From: Saccharopolyspora hirsuta
GTDB taxonomy: Bacteria > Actinomycetota > Actinomycetes > Mycobacteriales > Pseudonocardiaceae
Length of the DNA: 64,000 bases
Assembly (NCBI RefSeq): GCF_008630535.1
Contig: NZ_VWPH01000018.1
Location: forward strand, 1-64,000
Direction: 5' to 3'
Part shown: positions 9,216 through 17,490 of the stretch, piece after piece
Position numbering within the stretch: position 1 is the stretch's first letter
Layout: each line of letters opens with the position of its first letter
Notes under the pieces: model-generated
The model's database searches: none
What the model saw: only the letters and a program-made list of their open reading frames with translations
What the model was told of the DNA's origin: nothing
Position numbers and translations under genes: made by a program

Positions 9216-10961
9216 ATGCCCCAGTTGCGCATCGCACTCGCACAGGTCAACGCATGCGTCGGCGACATCGCCGGGAACAGCTCGATGGTCCTGGAGTGGA
9301 CCCGCCGCGCGGTGCAGGAGGGCGCCCACCTGGTGGCGTTCCCGGAGATGGTGCTGTCCGGCTACCCGGTCGAGGACCTCGCGCTGCGCAAGTCGTTCGC
9401 CGCGGCGAACCTCGCCGAGGTCGAGCAGCTCGCCCGCCGGTTGCAGGACGCCGGTTGCGGCGACGCGCTGGTGGTCGTCGGGCACCTCGGCCGCGACGAC
9501 CAGGGGCCGCGCAACTCCGCGTCGCTGCTGCACGGCGGCGAGGTCGTGGCGACCTACCACAAGCACCACCTGCCGAACTACGGCGTGTTCGACGAGGCCC
9601 GCTACTTCGCGCCCGGCTTCGACCTGCCGATCGTGCGGTTCCACGGGCTCGACGTCGGCGTGGTGATCTGCGAGGACATCTGGCAGAACGGCGGTCCGGT
9701 GGCCGCGCTGGGCCAGGTCGGGGTGGACCTGGTGGTCTGCCTCAACGGCTCGCCCTACGAGCGCGCCAAGGACGACGTCCGCACCCCGCTGGTGGTGCGG
9801 CGGGCCGCGGAGGCCGGTGCGCCGATGGCCTACGTCAACCTGGTCGGCGCGCAGGACGAACTGGTCTTCGACGGCGATTCGATGATCGCCGCGGCGGACG
9901 GCGAGATCACCGCGCGGGCACCGCAGTTCGCCGAGCACCTCCTGCTGCAGGACCTGGACCTGACCGCGGGCGGGCACACCTCGACCACGGTGTCCAGCGA
10001 GCCCGGCCCGATGCGGATGCCCGCCTTCGACGTGCAGCGGATCGTGCTGGAGCCGAAGCCGCTGCCGAGCTACGAGCCGCTGCCGCCCGCTCCCCCGGCC
10101 GAACCGCTGGACGACGAGGCCGAGGTGTGGGGCGCGCTGGTCACCGGGCTGCGGGACTACGTGCACAAGAACGGCTTCCGCTCGGTGACCTTCGGCTTCT
10201 CCGGCGGCATCGACTCGGCGGTGGTCGCGGCGCTGGCCGCCGACGCGCTCGGCGCGGACGCGGTGCACGGCGTCTCGATGCCGTCGAGCTACTCCTCCGA
10301 GCACTCGCGGTCCGACGCCGCCGAGCTGGCCGAGCGCATCGGGTGCCACTTCGAGGTGCAGCCGATCGCCGACATGGTCGAGGTGTACGTGCGGCAGCTG
10401 GAGCTGACCGGGCTGGCCGAGGAGAACGTGCAGGCGCGCGCCCGCGGGATGCTGCTGATGGCGCTGTCCAACCAGCGCGGGCACCTGGTGCTGGCGACCG
10501 GGAACAAGACCGAGCTGGCGGTGGGCTACTCGACCATCTACGGCGACGCGGTGGGCGCCTTCGCGCCGATCAAGGACGTGCCGAAGACGCTGGTGTGGAA
10601 GCTGGCGAAGTGGCGCAACGCGGACGCGGAGAAGCGCGGCGAGGTGCCGCCGATCCCGGAGAACTCGATCACCAAGCCGCCGTCGGCGGAGCTGCGGCCG
10701 GGGCAGGTGGACCAGGACTCGCTGCCCGAGTACGACGTGCTGGACGTGGTGCTGGACGGCTACGTGGAGGGCGACCGGAGCTACGCGGACCTGGTCGCCG
10801 AGGGCTTCGACGCCGAGCTGGTCGAGCGGGTGCTGCAGCTGGTGGACCGGGCCGAGTACAAGCGGCGGCAGTACCCGCCGGGGACCAAGATCACGTTCAA
10901 GGCGTTCGGCCGGGACCGGCGGCTGCCGCTGACCAACCGCTGGCGCGAGATCGCGCCGTGA
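9216..10961 (+). CDS. nadE: Glutamine-dependent NAD+ synthetase
   Basis: About 581 residues with two domains. The N-terminal nitrilase-type glutaminase (residues 1-270) shows the Glu-Lys-Cys triad in AFPEMVLSGYP, YHKHHLPNYGVF and VICEDIW. The C-terminal NAD synthase domain has the SGGIDS pyrophosphate-binding loop near residue 330 and the ATGNKTELAVGY segment. It amidates nicotinate adenine dinucleotide with ATP, using glutamine-derived ammonia. I chose the ATG at 9216; an in-frame GTG lies six codons upstream. The C-terminus keeps the usual RRxYPPGTKI and LPLTNRWR motifs. Shadow reading frames on the other strand are not real genes. Confidence 0.95.
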   Translation: MPQLRIALAQVNACVGDIAGNSSMVLEWTRRAVQEGAHLVAFPEMVLSGYPVEDLALRKSFAAANLAEVEQLARRLQDAGCGDALVVVGHLGRDDQGPRNSASLLHGGEVVATYHKHHLPNYGVFDEARYFAPGFDLPIVRFHGLDVGVVICEDIWQNGGPVAALGQVGVDLVVCLNGSPYERAKDDVRTPLVVRRAAEAGAPMAYVNLVGAQDELVFDGDSMIAAADGEITARAPQFAEHLLLQDLDLTAGGHTSTTVSSEPGPMRMPAFDVQRIVLEPKPLPSYEPLPPAPPAEPLDDEAEVWGALVTGLRDYVHKNGFRSVTFGFSGGIDSAVVAALAADALGADAVHGVSMPSSYSSEHSRSDAAELAERIGCHFEVQPIADMVEVYVRQLELTGLAEENVQARARGMLLMALSNQRGHLVLATGNKTELAVGYSTIYGDAVGAFAPIKDVPKTLVWKLAKWRNADAEKRGEVPPIPENSITKPPSAELRPGQVDQDSLPEYDVLDVVLDGYVEGDRSYADLVAEGFDAELVERVLQLVDRAEYKRRQYPPGTKITFKAFGRDRRLPLTNRWREIAP

Positions 10962-11003
10962 CGACGTCAGTCGTCCAGGTGCGGGTCCACGTCGGGCGAA
11001 CGC

Positions 11004-11064
11004 GCAGTTTCAGTTGAAACCGCGGTTCCCACCCACGGCGGATCGCAGTTTCAGTTGAAACTGC
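11004..11064. repeat. Pair of 20-nt palindromic stem-loops, 41 bp apart
   Basis: Two stem-loops: GCAGTTTCAGTTGAAACCGC (11004-11023, one arm mismatch) and GCAGTTTCAGTTGAAACTGC (11045-11064, perfect 8-bp arms, loop AGTT). They belong to a dispersed family in this window. They lie between nadE and the SNF2 gene, 43 bp after the nadE stop, and may act as terminators or protein-binding sites. Confidence 0.85.
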
Positions 11065-11116
11065 GGACCGTCGGCGCGTCGGGGTCCGGACATGCCGACG
11101 TGCGTCGGGTGGCTCC

Positions 11117-11160
11117 GCGATTTCAATGGAAGTCGGACGTGCGATTTCCATTGAAATCGC
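11117..11160. repeat. Second pair of 20-nt palindromic stem-loops, 24 bp apart
   Basis: A degenerate copy (GCGATTTCAATGGAAGTCGG, 11117-11136) and a perfect-armed copy (GCGATTTCCATTGAAATCGC, 11141-11160). Here the arm triplet is GAT/ATC instead of AGT/ACT, so both sides of the stem changed together. The second copy ends 39 bp before the SNF2 start codon. Confidence 0.85.
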
Positions 11161-11199
11161 GGCCGTCCGGGGTCGTGGCGACCTAAGGAGGAAGATCCG

Positions 11200-14187
11200 G
11201 TGTGGGCCGTGCACGCGCTGTGCACTGTGGACGGTCGGCTGGTGCTGTGGGCCGAGGACTCCGAGCTCCCCGCCCGGGTTCCCGGGCGCGCGCCGAGCGG
11301 TCCGCTGGCGCACCCGTTCGCGGTTCCGGGTGAGGCGCTGCGCGATGCGCTGGCCGGGGAGCCGGTCAAGGTCGACCCGGTGCGGGTTCAGCTGCCGTCC
11401 TACGCCTCCGCTCCGGTCCCGTCGCCGGAGCTGGTCCGGGACCCGCTGACCGCCGGGCCCGCGCCGCGCGGGAAGCTGCGGCTGCGGGAGTGGCTGGTGC
11501 CCGCCGTGTCGTGCAGCCCGGCTTCGGTGGTCGAGCTGCTGGACGAGGACGTGCCCGGCTGCCGGTCGGGGGCTTCGGCGCGGTTCCTGCGCGGCCTCGC
11601 CGAGTGGGCGGAGCAGCTCGTGTCGGGTGGGCGGGTGCTGCCCGCGCTGGTCGACGCGGACGAGTGGCCGACCGCGCGCTGGCGACCGGCCCTGTCCAGC
11701 ACGGATTCGGCGCACTTCGTGGCCCTGCGCGACGCGATGCCACCGGCGTTCCGCTGCGAGCGCGGCGATGCCCCCGCCGAGGTCCTGCGCACCGCGCTGG
11801 ACGTGCTGGTCGACGGCATCGCGCGCAGCCGGGTCGCCGATCTCGAGCTGACCCGCGGGCGGACCGCGGCGGCCGCGTGGCTGCGGGCGCTGACCGGGGA
11901 ACCGCGGTTCGACAGCGCGGAGGGGCAGGTCCGCAAGCTCGCGCGGCAGCTGGACAGCTGGCGCGCCAGCGGGGGTCGGCAGAGCCCGGTGCGGACCTGC
12001 TTCCGGTTGCACGCGCCCGAGGACGACGAGGACTGGCGCCTGGAGTTCCTGCTGCAGGCCGTGGACGACCCGAGCGTGCTGGTGTCGGCCGAGGAGGTGT
12101 GGCGGGCGGACAGCAGGGTCCTGCAGCGCTGGGTCGACGAGCCGGAGGAGCTGCTGCTCACCGACCTCGGCGCGGCCAGCCGGATCTTCCCGGTGCTGGA
12201 CCGGGCGCTGCGCGTGCCGCACCCGAGCGAGCTGCTGCTGGACGCCGACGGCGCGTACGAGTTCCTGACCAGCGCGACGCTGCTGGACCAGGCGGGGTTC
12301 GGCGTGCTGCTGCCGTCCTGGTGGGGGCGCACCGAGGAGCTCGGCCTGAAGCTGACCGCGACCAGCACCGGCACCGCTGGCGCGGTGGCCAAGGAGTCCG
12401 GCGTCGGGCTGGCCGACCTGGTCGACTACCGCTGGGACCTGGCGCTCGGCAACGAGCAGCTGACCGAGGCGGAGCTGGACGAGCTGGCCGCCGCGAAGGT
12501 CCCGCTGGTGCGGCTGCGCGGCCGGTGGGTCCGGATCGACCGCAAGCGCCTGGCGGCCGGGCTGGCGTTCCTGGAGCGGTCCGGGTCCGGGCAGATGACC
12601 GCGGGCGAGGTGCTGCTGCAGGCCGGGCTCCCGGCGGAGGACGCCGAACGGCCGATGCCGGTCGTGCAGGTCAGCGGGCGCGGGTGGGTCGGCGACCTGC
12701 TGTCCGGCCAGCTCGAGCAGCACCTGGAGCCGGTGGAGCCGCCCGAGGGCTTCAACGCGACCTTGCGCCCGTACCAGCGGCGCGGTCTGGCCTGGCTGGC
12801 GTTCCTGGACCGCCTCGGGCTCGGGGCGTGCCTCGCCGACGACATGGGCCTGGGCAAGACCGTGCAGCTGCTGGCGCTGGAGGCCCTGGTGCGCGCCGGG
12901 GGATCGCGCGGGCCGACGCTGCTGGTCTGCCCGATGTCGCTGGTCGGCAACTGGCAGCGGGAGGCCGCGCGGTTCGCGCCGTCGCTGAAGGTGCACGTCC
13001 ACCACGGCTCCGACCGGCTCACCGGCGAGGACCTGCTGGAGGAGGCAGGCGGGCACGACCTGGTCATCACCACCTACCCGCTGGCCGCGCGGGATTCGGC
13101 CGTGCTGCGGGAGATCCGCTGGGACCGGGTGGTGCTCGACGAGGCGCAGAACATCAAGAACAGCAACTCCCGGCAGGCCCGGGCGGTGCGCGGGCTGTCC
13201 GCGCGGCAGCGGATCGCGCTGACCGGCACCCCGGTGGAGAACCGGCTCGCCGAGCTCTGGTCCATCATGGACTTCGCCAACCCCGGCGTGCTCGGCTCGC
13301 TGAGCACCTTCCGGGCGCGGTTCGCGGTGCCGATCGAGCGCGACGGCGACACCGGGGCGGCCGCGCGGCTGCGGCGCGTCACCGGACCCTTCGTGCTGCG
13401 GCGGGTGAAGACCGATCCGGCGATCATCAGCGATCTGCCGGACAAGATCGAGATGAAGCAGCTGTGCAACCTCACCGCCGAGCAGGCCTCGCTGTACCAG
13501 GCGGTGGTGGACGACATGCTGGCGCGCATCGACGAGAGCGAGGGCATGGAGCGGCGCGGCCTGGTGCTGGCGACGATGTCCAAGCTCAAGCAGGTGTGCA
13601 ACCACCCGGCGCAGCTGCTCGGCGACGGCTCCCCGCTGCCCGGCCGGTCCGGGAAGCTGGCGCGGCTGGAGGAGATCCTCGAATCGGTGCTGGCCGACGG
13701 CGACAAGGCGCTGTGCTTCACCCAGTTCGCGGGCTTCGCCGGGATGCTGGTGCCGCACCTGGCCGCCCGGTTCGACACCGAGGTGCTGCTCCTGCACGGC
13801 GGCACGCCGAAGAAGGCCCGCGACGAGATGGTCCGCCGGTTCCAGGAGTCCGACGGCCCGGCGATCTTCCTGCTGTCGCTCAAAGCCGGTGGCACCGGGT
13901 TGACGCTGACCGCCGCCAACCACGTCGTGCACCTGGACCGCTGGTGGAACCCGGCGGTCGAGGACCAGGCCACCGACCGGGCGTTCCGCATCGGGCAGCG
14001 CCGGGACGTGCAGGTCCGCAAGCTGACCTGCATCGGCACCCTGGAGGAGAAGATCGACCGGATGATGGCGGACAAGAAGGCGCTCGCGCAGCTGGTGGTC
14101 GGTTCCGGGGAGAACTGGCTGACCGAGCTGTCCACCAGCCAGCTGCGCGAGCTGGTGGCGCTGGAAGCGGAGGCCGTCGGTGAGTGA
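11200..14187 (+). CDS. SNF2-family DEAD/DEAH helicase-like ATPase
   Basis: A 995-residue protein starting at a GTG preceded by a strong AAGGAGG. Residues 1-500 are a poorly conserved N-terminal module of the type found before bacterial SNF2 ATPases. The SNF2 motor follows. Motif I (DDMGLGKTVQ) is near 547, motif II is DEAQ (LDEAQNIKNS) near 647, and GTPVENRL follows. The helicase C lobe ends with motif VI-like DRAFRIGQRR near 925. It should be an ATP-driven double-stranded DNA translocase; the target is unknown. Its last 8 bases overlap the SWIM-protein gene, so the two are translationally coupled and probably form a complex. Four palindromic stem-loops lie just upstream. Confidence 0.9.
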   Translation: MWAVHALCTVDGRLVLWAEDSELPARVPGRAPSGPLAHPFAVPGEALRDALAGEPVKVDPVRVQLPSYASAPVPSPELVRDPLTAGPAPRGKLRLREWLVPAVSCSPASVVELLDEDVPGCRSGASARFLRGLAEWAEQLVSGGRVLPALVDADEWPTARWRPALSSTDSAHFVALRDAMPPAFRCERGDAPAEVLRTALDVLVDGIARSRVADLELTRGRTAAAAWLRALTGEPRFDSAEGQVRKLARQLDSWRASGGRQSPVRTCFRLHAPEDDEDWRLEFLLQAVDDPSVLVSAEEVWRADSRVLQRWVDEPEELLLTDLGAASRIFPVLDRALRVPHPSELLLDADGAYEFLTSATLLDQAGFGVLLPSWWGRTEELGLKLTATSTGTAGAVAKESGVGLADLVDYRWDLALGNEQLTEAELDELAAAKVPLVRLRGRWVRIDRKRLAAGLAFLERSGSGQMTAGEVLLQAGLPAEDAERPMPVVQVSGRGWVGDLLSGQLEQHLEPVEPPEGFNATLRPYQRRGLAWLAFLDRLGLGACLADDMGLGKTVQLLALEALVRAGGSRGPTLLVCPMSLVGNWQREAARFAPSLKVHVHHGSDRLTGEDLLEEAGGHDLVITTYPLAARDSAVLREIRWDRVVLDEAQNIKNSNSRQARAVRGLSARQRIALTGTPVENRLAELWSIMDFANPGVLGSLSTFRARFAVPIERDGDTGAAARLRRVTGPFVLRRVKTDPAIISDLPDKIEMKQLCNLTAEQASLYQAVVDDMLARIDESEGMERRGLVLATMSKLKQVCNHPAQLLGDGSPLPGRSGKLARLEEILESVLADGDKALCFTQFAGFAGMLVPHLAARFDTEVLLLHGGTPKKARDEMVRRFQESDGPAIFLLSLKAGGTGLTLTAANHVVHLDRWWNPAVEDQATDRAFRIGQRRDVQVRKLTCIGTLEEKIDRMMADKKALAQLVVGSGENWLTELSTSQLRELVALEAEAVGE

Positions 14188-15001
14188 GTGGCGCGGATTC
14201 CCCCGCCCCGGCAAGCCGATCCGCGTCGAGGGCGGCATCAAGGCGCGCAGCAAGCGCGGCGAGATCGCGCAGACCTGGTGGTCGCGGCGGTTCATCGAGG
14301 TGCTGGAGTCGTTCGGCATGGGCGGGCGGCTGCAGCGCGGCAAGAACTACGCGCGAGCCGGGCAGGTGCTGAACCTGACGCTGTCCACGAGCGTGGTGGT
14401 CGGCCTGGTGCAGGGTTCCCGGCCCGAGCCGTACCGGGCGCGCATCGGCATCAAGGCGTTCTCGTCGGCGGAGTGGGAGCAGGTCGAGCGGGCGCTGGCC
14501 GGGCAGGCGCTGTACGCGGCGAAGCTGCTGGCCGGGGAGATGCCCACCGACGTCGAGGAGGTCTTCGCCGAGCTCGGCCTGGAGCTGTTCCCGACGACGA
14601 TGCGCGAGCTGACCATGGACTGCTCGTGCCCGGACTGGGAGATCCCGTGCAAGCACCTGGCGGCGACCTGCTACCTGCTGGCGGAGTCCTTCGACGCGGA
14701 CCCGTTCCAGATCCTCGCCTGGCGCGGCCGATCCCGCGAAGAGCTCCTGGACCGCCTGCGCGCGCTCCGCGGCACGACCGGCCCGGCCACCCAGGAGCCC
14801 GCCGACGCTGAAACGCTGGCGGACCGCCTGGACACCTTCTGGACCGCACCGGAACTCCCGGCGCCACCGGCCGCCCCGCAGAGCACCGCTCCGGACGCGC
14901 TCCTCGACGAACTCGCCCCGCTCGACGTGCACGTCGGCGGTGTGCCGGCGGTCGACCTCCTCCGCCCCGCCTACCGGGCGATGTCCGCGCGGGAGCGGTG
15001 A
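14180..15001 (+). CDS. SWIM zinc-finger protein partnered with the SNF2 ATPase
   Basis: 273 residues with a GTG start, overlapping the end of the SNF2 gene by 8 bp. The SWIM zinc finger is near residues 150-165 (CSCPDWEIPCKH, matching CxCx(n)CxH). It is preceded by a conserved N-terminal block (TWWSRRFIEVLESFGMGGRL) and followed by a proline/alanine-rich tail. SWIM fingers bind DNA or protein. SNF2-SWIM pairs recur in actinobacteria and other phyla, but I know of no defined role. The coupling with the upstream gene is the best functional clue. Confidence 0.87.
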   Translation: MSEWRGFPRPGKPIRVEGGIKARSKRGEIAQTWWSRRFIEVLESFGMGGRLQRGKNYARAGQVLNLTLSTSVVVGLVQGSRPEPYRARIGIKAFSSAEWEQVERALAGQALYAAKLLAGEMPTDVEEVFAELGLELFPTTMRELTMDCSCPDWEIPCKHLAATCYLLAESFDADPFQILAWRGRSREELLDRLRALRGTTGPATQEPADAETLADRLDTFWTAPELPAPPAAPQSTAPDALLDELAPLDVHVGGVPAVDLLRPAYRAMSARER

Positions 15002-15054
15002 GAACGGGCTCGGGAGGCGTTCCTGCCGGTAGGCTCCCCCTGCGGAAGATTGCG

Positions 15055-15949
15055 GTGGGCGAGGCTGTCCTGGTCACCGGGGCTTCGTCCGGGCTGGGAC
15101 TGGCCACCTCGACATCGCTGGCGCGCGGGTCGGCCGGTGGTGCTCGGATGCCGCAGCGCTGACCGTGACGCCGCCGCTGCCGCCGCGATTCGCGAGGACG
15201 TTCCGGGCGCGGCCGTGGCCGTGCTCGAGGTGGACGTGGCCGATCTGTCCTCGGTGCGGAACGCGGTGCGCGCGTTGGACGGGCAGCCGCTGGGCGCGCT
15301 GGTGTGCAACGCCGGGGTCCAGATCACCCGTGGTGCACAGCGGTCCCACCGATGGGTACGAGCGACCTTCGCCACCAACCACCTCGGCCACTTCGCCCTG
15401 ATCCGCGCGCTGCTCGGGCAGCTGGTCGAGCCCGCTCGCATCGCGCTCGTGTCCAGCGGTACGCACCTCGGGCCGTTGCGGTCGTTCGAGGTTCCCGCTC
15501 CTCGCTGGGAGGATCCCCGCGCACTCGCCGATCCCGCTCTGTCGTCGCTGGGCGGCTCGGGCCGCGACGGGCCCGTTCGCTACTCGACCTCGAAGCTGGC
15601 GAACATCTACACCGCTTACGAACTGGCGCGCAGGGGTGCGCGATCGGCGGATCGCGGTCAACGCCTTCGATCCGGGGCCGATGCCGGAGACCGGGCTGGC
15701 GCGCGATTACCCCGCGGCGATTCGGCGTCTCCACGCGCGAACCGGCCCGCTGCTGGTGCGTGCGGTTCCCGGCATCCGGCCGGTCGATCAAGCCGCAGCC
15801 GCCCTGACCTCGCTGATCACCGCCCCGTCGTCGGCCGGGTCAGTGGCGGGTACTTCGCGGGCCGCGAGCTGAGCCGGAGCTCAGCGGAGTGCTACGACGA
15901 GACGCACGCCCAAGAGCTCTGGGAAGTCTCGGACGAACTGGTCTCCTGA
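15055..15949 (+). pseudogene. Frameshifted short-chain dehydrogenase
   Basis: An SDR gene split across reading frames. The frame at 15055 encodes the nucleotide-binding start (LVTGASSGLGLAT) but stops at about 15162. The next frame carries VLEVDVADLSSVRNAVRAL, LVCNAG, FATNHLGHFALIRALL, the active-site YSTSK and KLANIYTAYEL. A short frame slip around 15325-15370 would restore VHSGPTDGYER. After 15636 the sequence continues in another frame as RRIAVNAFDPGPMPETGLARDYP. The C-terminus (GGYFAGRELSRSS) is back in the earlier frame. At least four frame changes in 900 bp argue for decay rather than one sequencing slip, although assembly error cannot be excluded. Confidence 0.8.
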
Positions 15950-15961
15950 CGAGCGCGGTTC

Positions 15962-16390
15962 TCAGCTGTCCGACGGGGTCTGGTGAACGGTGCGGCGCAT
16001 TTCGTACCAGTTCTCGCCGACGGGTTCACCCGCCATGTTCCAGCTCCAGGAGGTGGTCGGGGTGATGCGCAGGTACACCCCCGGCCCGATCATCCCGACC
16101 CGCTCGATCGGCCCCTCCGCCTCGCCGTAGACGCGGATCCCCCGCGCGACGAAGGGGTCGAAGGACACCAGGTCGTCGAAGACCAGGGCGACCTTGGGGT
16201 TTCCGTCCCGGACGTTGCGGAACTTCCGGGTGTTGGCGACCGAGGCACCGCTCCCGCCGACCCAGAAGTAGATCCCGTCGAACTCGCAGGCGAGCGGCAC
16301 CACATCGGGCTGCCCGTCGGCGGCGACGGTGGAGAACCGGACGATCGGCTGCGACCGCAGGTAAGCGATCTCCTCGTCGGTGAAGGACAT
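15962..16390 (-). CDS. PPOX-class F420/flavin-dependent oxidoreductase family protein
   Basis: 142 residues. The ATG at 16390 is preceded by AAGGAG at good spacing, so I reject the upstream in-frame ATG at 16441. The split-barrel flavin/F420-binding fold is suggested by RFSTVAADGQPDVVPL near the N-terminus, a KFRNVRDGNPKVALVFDDL core, and a C-terminal YLRITPTTSWSW segment. Relatives are pyridoxamine-phosphate-oxidase-like proteins that in actinobacteria often use F420. An F420:NADPH oxidoreductase is also present in the window (26030-26695). The substrate is unknown. It lies between two broken genes and reads opposite to them. Confidence 0.8.
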   Translation of the reverse strand: MSFTDEEIAYLRSQPIVRFSTVAADGQPDVVPLACEFDGIYFWVGGSGASVANTRKFRNVRDGNPKVALVFDDLVSFDPFVARGIRVYGEAEGPIERVGMIGPGVYLRITPTTSWSWNMAGEPVGENWYEMRRTVHQTPSDS

Positions 16391-16497
16391 GAACGACTCC
16401 TTCGCGCTGCTCGCGGCCAGCCTCCCATCACCCCGGTCCACCGGCCAGCGCGCACCAGCCTTGACCTTGTCGCAGCGTCAACGCTTCTACTGACGAC

Positions 16498-16855
16498 ATG
16501 CGAATCGGTGAGATCACCGCGCTGGTCGGCGTGTCCACGCGGACCGTGCGCCACTACCACCACCAGGGCCTGCTGCCCGAACCGGAGCGCCGGGCCAACG
16601 GCTACCGCCGTTACGGCCTGCGCGACGCGATCCAGCTGGCGCGGGGTTCGCCCGCCGGGTCGCAGCGGGCCGGGGTGGGAGTTCTGCCAACGGGAACACC
16701 CAGATCGCCGCGTTCACCCACCGCCGAACACCGCGCAATCGGAAGCAAGTGCGTGAACTGGTGCTACGGCCTTCGGTGCTGGTCCGTGAACAGCGCCTTC
16801 TGGCCATGCTCGACGAGCACGGGCAGCTGCCCCGTACAGGTGTCAGACGGCGGTG
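16498..16855 (+). pseudogene. Broken MerR-family regulator
   Basis: The first 45 residues are a clear MerR winged-helix N-terminus (MRIGEITALVGVSTRTVRHY, then GLLPEPERRANGYRRYGLRDAIQLAR). After that the frame goes into unrelated GC-rich sequence. A MerR-like dimerisation tail (LVREQRLLAMLDEHGQLP) can be read near 16780-16835 in another frame. The gene is therefore frameshifted and probably non-functional. The long open frame continuing to 18414 is accidental; its distal part is the separate SDR gene at 17491. Confidence 0.75.
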
Positions 16856-17406
16856 ACCTTGCGCAGGTCCTCGACGGCCGACAGGATGTGCGACTCGAGA
16901 TCGTGCCCGTCCTCGTCGGCGAGCCACTGGGCGAATCCGAACCGGAATGCGGCTACTCCGGCTGCAGCGGCGAGAGCGGCTTGCGGCTCGGATGCCCCTC
17001 TGTCGCGCAGCGCCTGCGTCATCGCCGCGCTCAACTTCGCGACCTTGGCCAGCTCGCGTTCCTGCAAGTCGGGGTGCGCATCGATCGCGCCCTGACGGCT
17101 CCGGGCCAGGGCGCGCCGCTCGTCGAACCACGCGGTGGTCGCGCCGAATGCGCTGATGATGGCCTCGAGCGGCGCCAGGTCCGGCGGCGCTGCGATCAGG
17201 GCGTCGACGACCATGCCGATGAAGCGTTCCTGACCGGCGAAGAGCACTTCTCGCTTGTCGGCGAAGTACCGGAAGAAGGTGCGCTCGGTGAGTCCCGCGG
17301 ACGCGGCGATCTCGGCGACGGTGGTCCGGTCGTAGCCCTGGTCGGCGATCAGCTCCAGCGCGGCGCGCTGCAAGCGCCCTTCAGCGTCCGGCTGCCAACG
17401 ACCCAT
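16843..17406 (-). CDS. TetR-family transcriptional regulator
   Basis: 187 residues with an N-terminal TetR helix-turn-helix at about residues 10-55 (AALELIADQGYDRTTVAEIA and ERTFFRYFADKREVLF). A helical ligand-binding C-terminal domain follows. It is divergent from the SDR-type gene at 17491 across an 84-bp gap that holds two similar 17-bp imperfect inverted repeats. This is the usual arrangement of a local repressor of its neighbour; that regulation is inference. Its 3' end abuts the decayed MerR gene. Confidence 0.9.
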   Translation of the reverse strand: MGRWQPDAEGRLQRAALELIADQGYDRTTVAEIAASAGLTERTFFRYFADKREVLFAGQERFIGMVVDALIAAPPDLAPLEAIISAFGATTAWFDERRALARSRQGAIDAHPDLQERELAKVAKLSAAMTQALRDRGASEPQAALAAAAGVAAFRFGFAQWLADEDGHDLESHILSAVEDLRKVTAV

Positions 17407-17421
17407 TCCCGCAGTTTAGTG

Positions 17422-17468
17422 ATGACAGTCGTTGACATGAAACGCACCGCCATGACAGTGTCTGACAT
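17422..17468. promoter_or_regulatory. Two candidate TetR operators
   Basis: ATGACAGTCGTTGACAT (17422-17438) and ATGACAGTGTCTGACAT (17452-17468) are imperfect inverted repeats of the same sequence, with centres 30 bp (three helical turns) apart. They lie between the divergent TetR and SDR genes. The TTGACA inside the first could be the -35 of the rightward promoter. Confidence 0.6.
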
Positions 17469-17490
17469 CATTCCTCTGGAAGGGGTTCCC

